DNA of 64,000 nucleotides from Alloacidobacterium sp963823845 (GTDB lineage: Bacteria > Acidobacteriota > Terriglobia > Terriglobales > Acidobacteriaceae). This document shows positions 28,474 to 38,875 of the stretch, piece after piece; positions within the stretch are counted from its first letter, which is position 1, and every line of letters begins with the position of its first letter. The stretch spans positions 558,001 to 622,000 of the forward strand of contig CAWGND010000011.1 in NCBI GenBank assembly GCA_963823845.1. Reading direction: 5' to 3'. A program made the position numbers and the translations under genes. The notes below the pieces were generated by a model, which had not been told where the DNA came from, did no database searches, and saw nothing but the letters and a program-made list of their open reading frames with translations.

Positions 28474-30375
28474 ATGACCACTCGTCGTGCATTTCTTTTT
28501 CGCGGTGTGCCTTCGGCTGCCGCTCTCACCTTCGCTGTGCCCCGTCTGGCCCTAGCATCCTCTGAACCGAAGACTTCGCCTGTTCCTGGTGCTTCTATCG
28601 ACGCCTTGGCGAGCGAGTTGCGGCCTTACATTGATCGCTTCTCCGCAGACCAGGAGCTGCTGCGCCGCTTCTACAGCATCCCTTTCGCGGCGCAGACGCG
28701 CGACCGCATGCGGAAGTTCTACACCGAATGGCAACGCAAGCTTACAGGACTCGACTTCGACAAGCTGAGCGAGGGTGCGCGGATCGACCACATTCTGTTT
28801 CGCAGTTACCTCGACAGGCAGCTCAGCCATCTGGATGAGGACGCGCAATTCGAGAGTGAGGTTGCGCCTTACATACCCTTTGCCGATGCGATCGTTGCCT
28901 TGTTCATGGCGCAGCGCGATATGGAGCCGATCGACGGCAAGGAATCCGCAGCCACACTGTCACAGATCGAGCACACCTGTTCTGCCACACAGAAGGATCT
29001 GGAAGCAAAGCTCGCCGCGACAAAGGGTGATCCAAAAAGTATCGCCGCACAGCGGAGGCGCGAGGCTGCTAATCGGGCTGTGCAGCATCTGCAAACCCTG
29101 CGCCACTTTCTGCACGGATGGTTTGAGTTTTTTGAGGGCTACGACCCCATGTTCACATGGTGGGCGGACGAGCCTTACAAGACGGCGGATGCGGCGCTTG
29201 ATGGCTATGGCAAATTTCTCTCGGAAAAAATAGTCGGTTTAAAGCCGCCCGCGACTGATGAGAAGCAGCCATCGCCTCAGGGTGAGGAGGACGCCTTTGC
29301 GCAATCGATGAATGCTGCCCACCCGGACGACACGAGCGACATTATTGGGCACGCCATTGGGCGGGACGCGCTTCTGCGCGAACTGCAGTTTGCGATGATT
29401 CCCTACACACCGGAAGAGCTGATTGCGATCGCCGAAAAGGAATTCTCATGGAACGACGCAGAGATGGTTCGCGCGGCACGCGAGATGGGCTTCGGCGATG
29501 ACTGGAAGAAGGCGCTCGACAAGGTGAAGAACACCTACGTCGAACCCGGCAAACAGACGGAACTGGCGCGCAAGTATGTGCTCCAGGCACTCGAATTTAT
29601 CGACCAGCACGATCTAGTCACTGTGCCTGCACTGGCCCGCGAGACCTGGCGCATGCGCATGATTCCGCCACAGCAGCAGCTGGTATCGCCATTCTTTCTG
29701 GGTGGTGAGGTGTTGCAGGTCGCGTATCCGACCAACACAATGTCCTATGAGCAGCGCATTACCACCATGCGCGCGAACAATATCGCCATGTCACATGCGA
29801 CCGTCTTCCACGAGATGATGCCGGGACATGAACTGCAGGGCTTCATGGAAGAGCGTTACCGCAGCTATCGAATGGCTTTCGGTGGTACTCCGTTTCTTAT
29901 AGAGGGCTGGGCGCTTTACTGGGAGATGCTCTTCTGGGACATGGGATTCGACCGCACTCCGGAAGAGCGGGTCGGCGCGCTGGCCTGGCGCCGCCATCGC
30001 TGCGGGCGCATCATCTTCTCGCTGAATTTCCACCTCGGAAAGTGGACGCCGCAGCAATGCATCGACTTGCTGGTCGATCGGGTTGGCTTCGAGCGACAGG
30101 CCGCGACGGGTGAAGTGCGTCGCTCGCTCGGAGGCGAATATGAGCCGCTGTACCAAGCGGCCTATCTGTTGGGCGGTTTGCAGATTTATTCGCTGCACCG
30201 CGAACTGATCGGCTCCGGCAAGATGACGAACCGTCAATTTCACGACGCTGTACTCAGGGAGAACAACATCCCCGTCGAGATGATCCGCGCGGGCCTGACT
30301 CACCAGAATTTACCCAGGGACTTTCACACGCAATGGAAGTTTTATGAAGACGTGACCCCTGTTTCAAGTCAATGA
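28474..30375 (+). CDS. DUF885 family protein, putative exported metal-dependent peptidase
   Basis: About 633 residues from ATG 28474, where MTTRRAFLFRGVPSAAALTF forms a twin-arginine-like signal; the 7 codons before it are probably untranslated. The C-terminal half has the DUF885 zinc-peptidase-like signature HEMMPGHELQGFMEERYRSY followed by FLIEGWALYWEMLFWDMGF, giving two His and a downstream Glu as candidate ligands. An earlier helical region covers about residues 40-300. Members are common in acidobacterial genomes; the natural substrate is not known. It converges on the CRTAC1 gene at 30417. Confidence 0.85.
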   Translation: MTTRRAFLFRGVPSAAALTFAVPRLALASSEPKTSPVPGASIDALASELRPYIDRFSADQELLRRFYSIPFAAQTRDRMRKFYTEWQRKLTGLDFDKLSEGARIDHILFRSYLDRQLSHLDEDAQFESEVAPYIPFADAIVALFMAQRDMEPIDGKESAATLSQIEHTCSATQKDLEAKLAATKGDPKSIAAQRRREAANRAVQHLQTLRHFLHGWFEFFEGYDPMFTWWADEPYKTADAALDGYGKFLSEKIVGLKPPATDEKQPSPQGEEDAFAQSMNAAHPDDTSDIIGHAIGRDALLRELQFAMIPYTPEELIAIAEKEFSWNDAEMVRAAREMGFGDDWKKALDKVKNTYVEPGKQTELARKYVLQALEFIDQHDLVTVPALARETWRMRMIPPQQQLVSPFFLGGEVLQVAYPTNTMSYEQRITTMRANNIAMSHATVFHEMMPGHELQGFMEERYRSYRMAFGGTPFLIEGWALYWEMLFWDMGFDRTPEERVGALAWRRHRCGRIIFSLNFHLGKWTPQQCIDLLVDRVGFERQAATGEVRRSLGGEYEPLYQAAYLLGGLQIYSLHRELIGSGKMTNRQFHDAVLRENNIPVEMIRAGLTHQNLPRDFHTQWKFYEDVTPVSSQ

Positions 30376-30416
30376 CTGGCTACTTAGGCGAATTCGCCTG
30401 CCGGAATCACTAGGAG

Positions 30417-32135
30417 TTAGATAGGCTTGACGCCCTCGCCTTCGACGATCGTGATGTATTTGTCGATGGGCAGGTCGGTAAACTTTTCTGTTGTTCCACT
30501 GGGCTCGGGCCACTTCACTTCCAGCCAGTCAATCTTTGTCCGCTTGCCGATACCCAGCACCAGGCGTGGATCGTGCGACGACAAGTAGCTCCCGCCGCCA
30601 ACCTTTGTTCTGGTGCGCTTCAGATCTCCAGCCTGCCAGGTCACGCGGGCGCCGATCGCGTCACGGTTCGCTTTCCTGCCCACCAGCTTTAGTCCCAGCC
30701 AGTGATTATCTTTGCCTGCTGTGTTGCGCAGCAGCAGCGGGGCCGCATCGTTTACCGAGACGAGAACGTCCACGGCGCCGTCGTTATCGAAGTCGCCGAT
30801 GGCAAGCCCTCTTGCAGAGAGAGCCCTAGCGAAGATCGGTCCGCTTTCCGCACTGACGTTGCGCAGCGTCTTTCCATCGCTGTGGAAGAGCAGCATCGGC
30901 TCGCGGTAGGTCACGTCTTTCTGCATGGTCTCGATCAGGTCGTCAGGATTGCCGTTCGCCAGGAACAGGTCAAGATTGCCGTCGTTGTCGTAGTCGAAGA
31001 ACTTCAGTCCCCAGCCGCTCATCAGGCGCGTCGCTGCACCGATTCCCGTGGAATTGGCTTGATCGTCAAACGTTTCATCGTGATTGTTCTGATAGAGGGA
31101 ATATTTTTCGTGGTCGATGTTGGCGACGAAGAGATCCATCCAGCCGTCCTGGTTGAAGTCGGCTGCGTCGACCCCCATGCCGGAACGGGGCCGGCCTGTT
31201 TCGCTGAATCCCACACCCGCCAACGCAGCAATCTCCTCGAACTTGCCGTTTCCGCGATTCATGAACAGAAAATTCGCTGTGGTGTCATTGGCGACGAAGA
31301 GGTCCATTTTGCCGTCGTTATTGAGATCTGTCGCCACAGCGCCCCAGGCCTTGCCGGGATATTTTCCGATGCCAGATGACTTGCTCACATCGGTGAAGGT
31401 CCCATCTCCGTTGTTGTGGAAGAGCCAGCTAGGCATCGGCTTGTAAAGGCGCGGGACACAATATCCAGGCTTGTTGTTGTATGTGACGCATGGAAGGTTC
31501 TTCGATTTATCGAAGTCAACGAACTGGCAGACAAACAGGTCGAGCCGACCGTCATTGTCGTAGTCGAACCAGACCGCGCTCGAAGACCATCCGGGAGCGG
31601 CAACACCCGCCTTTTCGGTTACGTCAGTGAATGTTCCGTCGCCATTGTTGCGATAGAGAATGCTTCTTCCGTACTGCGTGACGTATATATCCGGGAAGCC
31701 GTCACCGTCGTAGTCGCCGACCGCAACGCCTTGTCCGTAGCCTCCGGCGGCGACGCCAGCCTTCTCGGTAACGTCGGTGAAGGTTCCATCGCGATTATTA
31801 CGATAGAGCGCGTTGCGTAACGGCGGAGTGGGGTCGTAGAAGTCGCATTTCCCGCTATTGACGAGATAGATGTCCATCCACCCGTCGTTGTCGTAATCGA
31901 GAAAGGCGCAGCCCGCACCGGTCGTTTCTGGCAGGTATTTCTGGTCGGATTTCCCGGCGGTGTGAACCCACTTGATCCCGCTGACAGAAGGCGGCACTTC
32001 TTCGAATGGATACGCTGCAGCCGCCAGCGAGATATCCGGGAAGCTGCTCAGCCTTGCGAATCCGGCAGCGCCCGCCATGGTCCAGAGAAAGCGTCGGCGC
32101 GACATCCGTGCGCCGGTTGGAATGGGAAAGCTCAC
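30417..32135 (-). CDS. CRTAC1-type FG-GAP / ASPIC-UnbV protein with Tat signal
   Basis: Exported repeat protein of 572 residues. A twin-arginine signal (SRRRFLWTMAGAAGF, about 12-26) precedes a seven-bladed-propeller-like set of FG-GAP/VCBS repeats with Ca-binding DxDxDG loops (FLDYDNDGWMDIYLVN, VGDYDGDGFPDIYVTQ, WFDYDNDGRLDLFVCQ, TDLNNDGKMDLFVAN). An ASPIC/UnbV domain closes the protein (RDAIGARVTW, VGGGSYLSSHDPRLVLGIGK). The ATG overlaps the stop of the TPR gene (ATGA), so the two are coupled. The family's role is unresolved; surface binding or scaffolding is a reasonable guess. Three more such genes and a partial paralogue lie at 51-64 kb. Confidence 0.88.
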   Translation of the reverse strand: MSFPIPTGARMSRRRFLWTMAGAAGFARLSSFPDISLAAAAYPFEEVPPSVSGIKWVHTAGKSDQKYLPETTGAGCAFLDYDNDGWMDIYLVNSGKCDFYDPTPPLRNALYRNNRDGTFTDVTEKAGVAAGGYGQGVAVGDYDGDGFPDIYVTQYGRSILYRNNGDGTFTDVTEKAGVAAPGWSSSAVWFDYDNDGRLDLFVCQFVDFDKSKNLPCVTYNNKPGYCVPRLYKPMPSWLFHNNGDGTFTDVSKSSGIGKYPGKAWGAVATDLNNDGKMDLFVANDTTANFLFMNRGNGKFEEIAALAGVGFSETGRPRSGMGVDAADFNQDGWMDLFVANIDHEKYSLYQNNHDETFDDQANSTGIGAATRLMSGWGLKFFDYDNDGNLDLFLANGNPDDLIETMQKDVTYREPMLLFHSDGKTLRNVSAESGPIFARALSARGLAIGDFDNDGAVDVLVSVNDAAPLLLRNTAGKDNHWLGLKLVGRKANRDAIGARVTWQAGDLKRTRTKVGGGSYLSSHDPRLVLGIGKRTKIDWLEVKWPEPSGTTEKFTDLPIDKYITIVEGEGVKPI

Positions 32136-33085
32136 TGCGGAGTATGGGCCCCCTGACCGCCAGTGTGTTCCGCAGCCTGCTGCTGCAAGGCGAGTTCACG
32201 CTGCGCTTCTTCTTTGCGTCCAGTGCGCGCATATGCCGTGGCGAGGCTGTAGTGTCCAGCGGGGTTCCCGGGTTGAAGTTTGACCGCCATTTCAAGTGGA
32301 GCAACTGCCTCGGTGTAGTTCTTTTCAGTCAGGAGCGATACGCCCAACCCCAGGTAAGCGTCTGCGAAGTTCGGGTCGAGCTTCGTGGCTTTGGTAAAGT
32401 GCTGAATCGCAGTGGGGAAGTCGCTTGCCTGGCGCGCCAACTCTCCCAGAACGTATTCCGCGCCCGCATTCGCCGGATCAATTTCGAGTTCCTGTTGCAA
32501 CTCTTTCTTGGCCTGATCCTGGAAGTCCGGAGGCGGATTCGGCTTGGAAAGCAGCAATCGCGCCAAGCGGAAGTGAACACCCGGATAGCGCGGATTTTCC
32601 TCGAGGATCTTGCGATAGTCTTTCTCCGCCTGGTCCCATTTGCCCTGCACTTCGTTTGCTTCCGCGTCCATTTCGAGCGAGGGGATCGAATTCGGCGCGG
32701 TGCGGGCTAGTTCCTGCGCGGCTCGCGTAGATAGATCGGAATAAGCGTGCACGGAAATGTACAACACCTCGGGATCATGAGGAAACTGCTGGTTCAGGAT
32801 CCGAACGAAGTCTAACAGTTGCCCTGACTGCTGGAGCAGTGTGGCGCAGCGGACGCCATCGAGGCCGACTCTCTTTTGCAGCTCTCTGTCGGTGGTGTGG
32901 GCTACGGTCTTTGCCAGCAACGGCAATGCCTCGGAACAATGGCCACTCTCGGCAAGCGACGCGGCATGTTCGGCTGCTGTGTTCGGGCTGACGGCGGCTG
33001 TCTTACTGGAAACCTGGGCAGTAGCAGAAAGGCTAACCGCAAATGCGAAGAGAATCAGGAAGGTTAGCTCAGACAATTTACGCAT
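32132..33085 (-). CDS. Exported tetratricopeptide-repeat protein
   Basis: A 317-residue protein with a signal peptide (LTFLILFAFAVSLSATAQ) and helical TPR units, clearest in the second half: WDQAEKDYRKILEENPRYPG, ELEIDPANAGAEYVLGELAR, TKLDPNFADAYLGLGVSLL and AVKLQPGNPAGHYSLATAYA. It is the first gene of a two-gene operon with the CRTAC1 protein (4-base overlap). It lies just downstream of the TonB-receptor gene but behind a strong terminator hairpin. Its role is presumably protein-protein binding in the periplasm. Confidence 0.85.
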   Translation of the reverse strand: MRKLSELTFLILFAFAVSLSATAQVSSKTAAVSPNTAAEHAASLAESGHCSEALPLLAKTVAHTTDRELQKRVGLDGVRCATLLQQSGQLLDFVRILNQQFPHDPEVLYISVHAYSDLSTRAAQELARTAPNSIPSLEMDAEANEVQGKWDQAEKDYRKILEENPRYPGVHFRLARLLLSKPNPPPDFQDQAKKELQQELEIDPANAGAEYVLGELARQASDFPTAIQHFTKATKLDPNFADAYLGLGVSLLTEKNYTEAVAPLEMAVKLQPGNPAGHYSLATAYARTGRKEEAQRELALQQQAAEHTGGQGAHTPQ

Positions 33086-33095
33086 AGTGAAATTA

Positions 33096-33123
33096 AGGGG
33101 CAGACGGATGACCGTCTGCCCCT
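33096..33123 (-). terminator. Strong intrinsic terminator behind the TonB-receptor gene
   Basis: A perfect 12-bp stem (AGGGGCAGACGG / CCGTCTGCCCCT) has a 4-base loop at 33108-33111. On the minus-strand transcript it is followed by TTAATTT (33095-33089). It begins 18 bases past the TAA of the receptor gene (33141-33143) and ends 10 bases before the TPR start. It therefore separates the receptor from the TPR-CRTAC1 operon, whose promoter must lie very close to or within the receptor 3' end. Confidence 0.8.
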
Positions 33124-33140
33124 GAGTGTATCAGTCACGC

Positions 33141-36100
33141 TTAGAAATAAAACTTGAGCGCGAATTGGATGTTTCTTGCAGGCTGCGAAGTATTGATCAA
33201 CCCGAAGCTGCCAGAGCTGCACTGTTGTCCGTAAGAGCACGAGTAGTTGGTATTGGGGTGTCCCAGCTGCACGTTATTGAATGCATTCAGGAAATCGGTG
33301 CGGAACTGCAAATACTTCCCTTCGGTGAAGTGGATATCCTTGCAAGGCCAAGATCAGTGTCGGTATACCCGGCACCGGTAACAGGCCCCTGGGCGGGACA
33401 ATTGCCAAAGGAATACGGAGTGGCGACACCGTTTATAGGTTCCGTCCGACGGCTCCGAAAATCCAGAAGCGCTCATCCACTGATAGCCCTGGAAGGCACC
33501 AGCTCCGAAGCTTTTTTGGCGTCCAAAGATCGTCTGCGGTCCGCAGTTTGGACGAGGTCCGCGCCCGCCGGTGTTCGAGCTATCGGTGGCATTGTAAACG
33601 GCCAGAGGAAAGCCGCTGTGAATGGAAATGATCGTCGAAGCCGGTCCAGCCGCCCACCACTGCATCGACGGCCCGGTTCATGTTGGCGCCAAACTTTTTG
33701 CCCCTGCCAACAGGCAGCTCATAAGTCGCGTAGGCGGACAGGTTATTTTTGAGTCGTAGTAGCAGCTGGCGTAGTCGGCGCCAGGAGTTATATAGGTTCT
33801 GGTAGTACGGTGATGCCGGCGTGGCCTGGTCGGCCCCTCCCCACGTGCCGTAGTATCCGCTATTGTTGGTCAGGCAATGCGACCATGTATAGGCCACTTG
33901 CCCCTCCAGTCCATTAGACAGGCGTTGCTGCAAGACGGCCTGGAGTGCGTTGTAGCTCATGTAGCCTGTCGAAGCGGTCCCGGAGACAGTCGAGAGGTCA
34001 GATCAAGGGTGGAATTGGGACCCTGGAAATAGACTCCCGGCGCGGGTTGACCATTGATGAGTTGTTCCTGCGCATAGGGCGTGGGAACCATCAAGTGCGT
34101 ACCATGCTGACCGACGTAACCAATCTGGAATCGATGTCGATGAGGTGATTGCGTCTTGTACTGTAAGGTTCCACTGCTGGTCCATTGCAGGCTGAACGGT
34201 CTTGTCCCAGACATACATGACAGCTCCCGCGAATGGATCGCCCGGGACAGCTGCCGCCTGGACCTTGCTGGGTTGTGTAAGTCGGGCTGTTGTATACGAG
34301 CAGTAACTTCCGCTGGGGTGAAAGGGGGATTTCGTGGAAGGCGCAGGTTGGTACCGGTCCCTTCCAGGTAGGAAGAGATGGTGTATGCTCCGCGAACGAC
34401 CACCTTGCCTTGAAATACTCCGGTGACCAGGCGAAGCCGATACGGGGCTGAAACGCATTTTGTCCGTATACCGAGTTATAGAGGGACCGACTGTTGCCAT
34501 CGACTCCGGCATACTCCACTTCGCCGGTTTGAAGGTTCATGTTGTCCTGGCGGTTGTTGAGTTCCACCCAAGGGGTGTGCGCTTCATAGCGCAGTCCGAG
34601 GTTCAGCGTTAGAGTTGGCGTAACGCGCCAGTCGTCCTGAAAGTATCCAGCGTAGGTCCACGAAAACTGGTGCCATGATCCACCGGTACTGACACCCTTG
34701 CCTGTTGCCTCCGGGTAACCGAGAAAGAAATCGGCTCCTGGATCGCCGGAGAATGAGCCGCCGAATAGGATCGAGCCGTACTCGCCGCTATTGCCCGCTA
34801 TAGAAAGTGTTGATCCGATACCGCCACATCTGGAAGCCGGTCTTAAAGACATGCTTGCCATGCGTAATCGTCACACCGTCGTTAAACTGGATGACGGTGT
34901 CAGCAAAGTTCTGATTGCACGACGTTGCTGCCGATATTGGTAAGCGTACCTGTGCCGATTGCGGGGGCGGTGCCACCTCCAAAGCCGAGTTCCAGCAAGC
35001 CGGGCCCTGCGCTATTGGCGTTGGCAATCCCGAGCTGCGTCCCGAGATCGCCAATACTGGGGGTAAAGCTGCTCCCATTAAAAAGCGTGATCCAGCTCGT
35101 GCCAAAACGGGCTTCGTTCAAGATGGTCGGGCTGAAAGTGTGGGTCCAGGTCCCGACGACATTATGGATCGGGGCCTGCGCGAAGCCATTGCCCAGGATC
35201 AGCAGTGAGTTGCTCCCTGGGTCGTTCTGATATGCCTGCGAGTAGCGGCCGTCAAAACGATCCTTTTCCGTAATGTTGTAGTCAACCTTAACATCACCCT
35301 GATCAGTGTTGTAGGCCTGCGTGGTTTGATTGACTGCGTTGTTGATCAGGTTGTTGTTAATCGGTTGCGGATAGTAGCTGGAAGCAAAGAGATTCTTGGC
35401 AACGATGTTTTGTTGTGACAGGGGAATCTGGTTGTTTAGATAAGGCTGGCCTGTGATCGGATCCTTAAGCTGCGTCCCTGGAAGAAGCGCGACTGAAGTC
35501 GCCGTTGCGCTCGGCATTGGTGAAGACAGTGATGAAGTTGCTGGAAGTAGGGTGATCGAAGCGCTGCCCTTGATAATCGACGAAGAAGAACAGCTTGTCT
35601 TTGATGATCGGACCGCCCAACGTGCCGCCATACATATTCCAGCGCAGCGCCGGTCTTTTCAGTTCATTGCCGGGGCCGAGGAATTTGTTCTCCCACTGGT
35701 TAGCATTGAGAACATCATTGCGGAAGAATTCCCATACATCGCCGTGGAACCGGTTGGTGCCCGACTTGATCGAGGCATTGACGATTCCGCCCTGAAAATT
35801 GCCGAACTCGGCGGGGGCGTTTGCAGTGATCAGGTTGAATTCCTGGATAGCGTCGGGTGAGGGCGTTACGGCCAACAGGTTGTCGGAAGTCTGATTGTTA
35901 TCCATCCCGTCCAGGATGAAGTTGTTGGACTGCTCACGATTTCCGTTGATGTATGGACGCCCGCCGCTCGCGGTGTTATCACCATTGTTGAAGTCTGCGT
36001 TGTCAGGGTGAATACTGCCGGGAGCCAGCAACGTCAGTTCGACGTAGTTGCGCGTCGCCAGCGGGATGTCCGTAATCGCCCTGGCATTGATGAGGGTGCT

Positions 36101-36511
36101 GACCTGGGTTGTATCCGACTGCAGTTGCGGAGTCTCGGACGTGACCTGCACGGTATTGGTAACCGCACCTACGTTCATCTTGAATTCAAGACGCGCCGTC
36201 TGATTGAGCACGAGAGTGAGGTGGGATTGGACGGTGGTTTCGAATCCAGACGCTTCCACTTTCACGTCGTAGGTCCCGATTGGAACATGGGCAAAATTAA
36301 ATATGCCGTTGTCATTGGTTTTTGTGACGTAGGTGGTCCCACGATCGACGTCGGTTACCGTCACAGTGGCGCCGCTAAGAACTGCACCGGCCGCATCTAC
36401 AACGTTACCCGTAATCGCCGCGGTGACTTGCTGGGCCAAAGCAGGCTGATGGATGCCCAGATACCCTAGAAGCATCGCCAGCGTGAAGCCCCATAAGACG
36501 ACTCTTTTCAT
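33141..36511 (-). pseudogene. Oar-like TonB-dependent receptor with carboxypeptidase-regulatory domain, several frame breaks
   Basis: An outer-membrane receptor typical of Acidobacteriota. The first 340 residues are intact: signal peptide (MKRVVLWGFTLAMLLGYLG, cleaved at QPALAQ), CarboxypepD-reg domain (GNVVDAAGAVLSGATVTVTD), plug region (ILDGMDNNQTSD). The frame first changes at about 35495 (after NAERNGDFS), then near 34920, 34790 and 34400, and several times down to 33350. Barrel segments remain readable in three frames (PLSQQNIVAKNLF; TITHGKHVFKTGFQMWRY; YFQDDWRVTPTLTLNLGLRY; LQAVLQQRLSNGLEGQVAYT; FNNVQLGHPNTNYS) to the end NIQFALKFYF. The joined length is about 1,120 codons, normal for the family. 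It is probably cryptic or mis-assembled. Confidence 0.82.
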
Positions 36512-36944
36512 ACCGCCTCCTAAGCTTTAACTCACAGGCCTCTGCGGACGACATGACCGCATCCGAAAAAATGACCGGGTGCAGAACGCCGTATTCAAAG
36601 ACTCTCAATTTTGCCGAACTACGTATCCTGTACAGCTGACTATACAACTACCCCGAAAAAACGAGAGCTATAAGGACTTCCATTTCGCTCTGGGGTCAAC
36701 CGCAAAAGTTAGCCACAAGCGTAGGACAAAATCTCCGGGAAGGCAATAAATAAATTTGCAGGATGTTCATATGGGTCAGTCGGGCAGGGAGATGGCCAGC
36801 CCCTCATACGGGCAAACCTGGCCTCGCAATGCATCTCAACCTCTTTTGACTCAATGTAAAGTCGAACCGGGCGACATTCCTCAACCGTGAGGATGGGCAA
36901 CAAGGGCGCTGGCGTGTGGGTCTTGAAACAGGTCCATCTAAAAA
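36512..36944. other. Intergenic gap without a recognisable gene
   Basis: 433 bases lie between the VWFA gene (stop 36945) and the start of the receptor gene. The only open frame (36709-36903, minus, 64 codons) has no ribosome site and no family likeness. The part next to the receptor is AT-rich and should hold its promoter, but no clear -35/-10 pair was identified. Confidence 0.5.
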
Positions 36945-38546
36945 TCAGTTTTTCGCAGCTTCTTCCGGATGCCTGGATGGCTTGGGAACTTCAAGAGGGA
37001 TCTGGATGCTGCCGGCGCGTCCGGTAGCGGTGTCCCATACCCCCAAACTGATGAACTGATCGCCCTTCGCCAAGTTAAGCTGCTGGTCGAGGGTGATGGG
37101 CAGGTTGGGATCGCGACGAAATGCTTCTTCCTTGAAAGTCATCGTAATCTGCTGGGCATCGTGCTCCACCAAGCTCCCATCGCGATTGAGCACGATCACG
37201 GCGACGCCAAAAACAACCTGATGCTTCCCGTCAACATGTTTCATGGTGAACGCGTCAATCGGCACTGTATAGCGGATCGAGAATGGAACCGACCCCTTCT
37301 TTGCAGGCAGCGAATGTAAGACCCCCGAAGGTTTGTCCAGTCTGGCAGCGGAGGGGTCCGACGCGGGAAGTACTCTTGCATGAAAGATGATGGGATGTGT
37401 ATTCACCTCGGGAACTTCAAGCTTTTCTCCGTTCGCGAAAAGGCGCGTTCGGGACTTCGGACGCTCCTCTGTATTGCGAAGGCTTCCATCAGCGAAGTAT
37501 CCAGTTCGGTAGCTAAGGTGGTAAGAGCCTCCGTCGACTGCGACACGGATCTTGTGCCATTTGTTATCGAAACGCAGGTCATGCGGTGAGTAGGTCAGAG
37601 TGTAAAAGCTGCTATCCGTACTGAGAAAACGCTCTGTAGCCTCTTTCAATCCATTGTTGTCATAAAAGACTTGTCCGCCGGTAGCCTGAGCCTGCTGGTC
37701 CATGATCTGGTGCTGCGTCACAAGGGCCAACAGCACGGCTGGACGCAAGATCACCATGAGCCCTCGGGCATCAATCGGGTAGATGGCGATACGTTCCTGA
37801 TCGAGTTCATCGTAGAGATCGCGCCAGGCCGCGTCATTCTGCAGGGGGACGGCGTCAGATATGAGAGTGCGCTCGAAGGAACCACCGGAGAACCACAGAA
37901 CATTCTTTCGACCGGGAAGCTGGCTTAGGGCAATGGCGATCTGCCGCAGCGTGTCAAAATCGGTGAGATATTGGCTCCCCAGCGGAGGAAAGCGCGGAAT
38001 CGCTTTATGCAGGGCATCCAGCAGCAGCTTGCGATCCGAAGTGAAGTTCTGCAGGAGAAAGACGCCCGAGCCTGCACGCAGATATATGGCCAGAGGCTGC
38101 CCGTCCGGCCGCTCATTCAGAAACTTTGTCAGCTCGTAGTTGAGATACATCTGATCGGTCATGTCGAGGCGGGCAATGTCGATCAGCATGACATTCAGCA
38201 CAGGCGGCAGGTGCACCAGATAGTCGTTGTTGTAAACGCCAGGTGTGCCCTCGGGCCCCATGGTTGTTGCAGGTATGCCGGCGTGCTCCTCAAAGGAAGC
38301 TATCACCTGCGGACGCTTGTTATCGAAGATGTGAAAAACAGACTGCGGCAGATCATGCACGGGATTGCCCCTTGCATCCGTGACCGCAACATCGGTGAGT
38401 ACAACACGTGTATCGGCCTGAAATGTGTATGTTGATTGCCCGGGTGACGTCTGCGTAGCGGACTGCGACGGCGACGGCACTGGATGTAAGAACAGCGTCA
38501 ACAAAATAACCAGCGCCGAAACCAATGTAGTGCTTCGCGAGATCAT
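36945..38546 (-). CDS. VWFA-related acidobacterial protein, exported
   Basis: A 533-residue protein with a signal peptide (LVSALVILLTLFLHPVPSPS). An N-terminal Ig-like/VWFA-associated stretch contains TRVVLTDVAVTDARGNPVHD. A von Willebrand A-like domain follows (LNVMLIDIARLDMTDQMYLN, IYLRAGSGVFLLQNFTSDRK, LSQLPGRKNVLWFSGGSFER). The MIDAS Asp-x-Ser-x-Ser motif is not conserved: DIARL takes its place, so metal binding is doubtful. The C-terminal half contains RLSYRTGYFA-type sequence (SYHLSYRTGYFADG). This architecture is nearly restricted to Acidobacteriota and is a good phylum marker. The function is unknown. Confidence 0.88.
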   Translation of the reverse strand: MISRSTTLVSALVILLTLFLHPVPSPSQSATQTSPGQSTYTFQADTRVVLTDVAVTDARGNPVHDLPQSVFHIFDNKRPQVIASFEEHAGIPATTMGPEGTPGVYNNDYLVHLPPVLNVMLIDIARLDMTDQMYLNYELTKFLNERPDGQPLAIYLRAGSGVFLLQNFTSDRKLLLDALHKAIPRFPPLGSQYLTDFDTLRQIAIALSQLPGRKNVLWFSGGSFERTLISDAVPLQNDAAWRDLYDELDQERIAIYPIDARGLMVILRPAVLLALVTQHQIMDQQAQATGGQVFYDNNGLKEATERFLSTDSSFYTLTYSPHDLRFDNKWHKIRVAVDGGSYHLSYRTGYFADGSLRNTEERPKSRTRLFANGEKLEVPEVNTHPIIFHARVLPASDPSAARLDKPSGVLHSLPAKKGSVPFSIRYTVPIDAFTMKHVDGKHQVVFGVAVIVLNRDGSLVEHDAQQITMTFKEEAFRRDPNLPITLDQQLNLAKGDQFISLGVWDTATGRAGSIQIPLEVPKPSRHPEEAAKN

Positions 38547-38652
38547 GGGTTGACCTTAGGCAGGACCGCTGCTCAACACGATATGGACGGATGAATGAAC
38601 TGGCAAGTTCCCCATGCCCGGTGCCCCAGAGACTACCCTGAGTGAAGCCCCA

Positions 38653-38829
38653 TTACATCTCGTCTTCCAAAACCTCCGCGTGGCGCCACGGGCAATGACG
38701 GCAACCGGACTCGCAGCAATATCCACGCTTCAGGTGATAAGCCTCGGTAAAGACCAGATACGGCCCGTCCGTGTAATAGTCCACCCCTTCAACCAGCGGA
38801 GTGGGTTCAGGCGGTGGGAGGCTACTCAT
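38653..38829 (-). CDS. DUF5522 small Cys-rich protein
   Basis: A 58-residue protein starting at the Met of MSSLPPPEPTPLVEGVDYY, which matches the usual family start; the 18 codons upstream are rejected. The core YLVFTEAYHLKRGYCCESGC and RHCPW carries four Cys likely to bind a metal. The function is unknown. It lies downstream of lhr on the same strand, behind a hairpin. Confidence 0.75.
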   Translation of the reverse strand: MSSLPPPEPTPLVEGVDYYTDGPYLVFTEAYHLKRGYCCESGCRHCPWRHAEVLEDEM

Positions 38830-38875
38830 AATTTGATTCTGCCAGATGCACCGATTGCTCCAGTCGTCCCAGCGG

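Noticed and set aside
30386..30399. AGGCGAATTCGCCT palindrome between the convergent DUF885 and CRTAC1 genes, considered as a bidirectional terminator
   Set aside because: Stem of only 5 bp around a 4-base loop and no T-run; too weak to call.
36709..36903. 64-codon minus-strand frame in the gap before the receptor gene
   Set aside because: No ribosome site, no recognisable domain, unusual composition.
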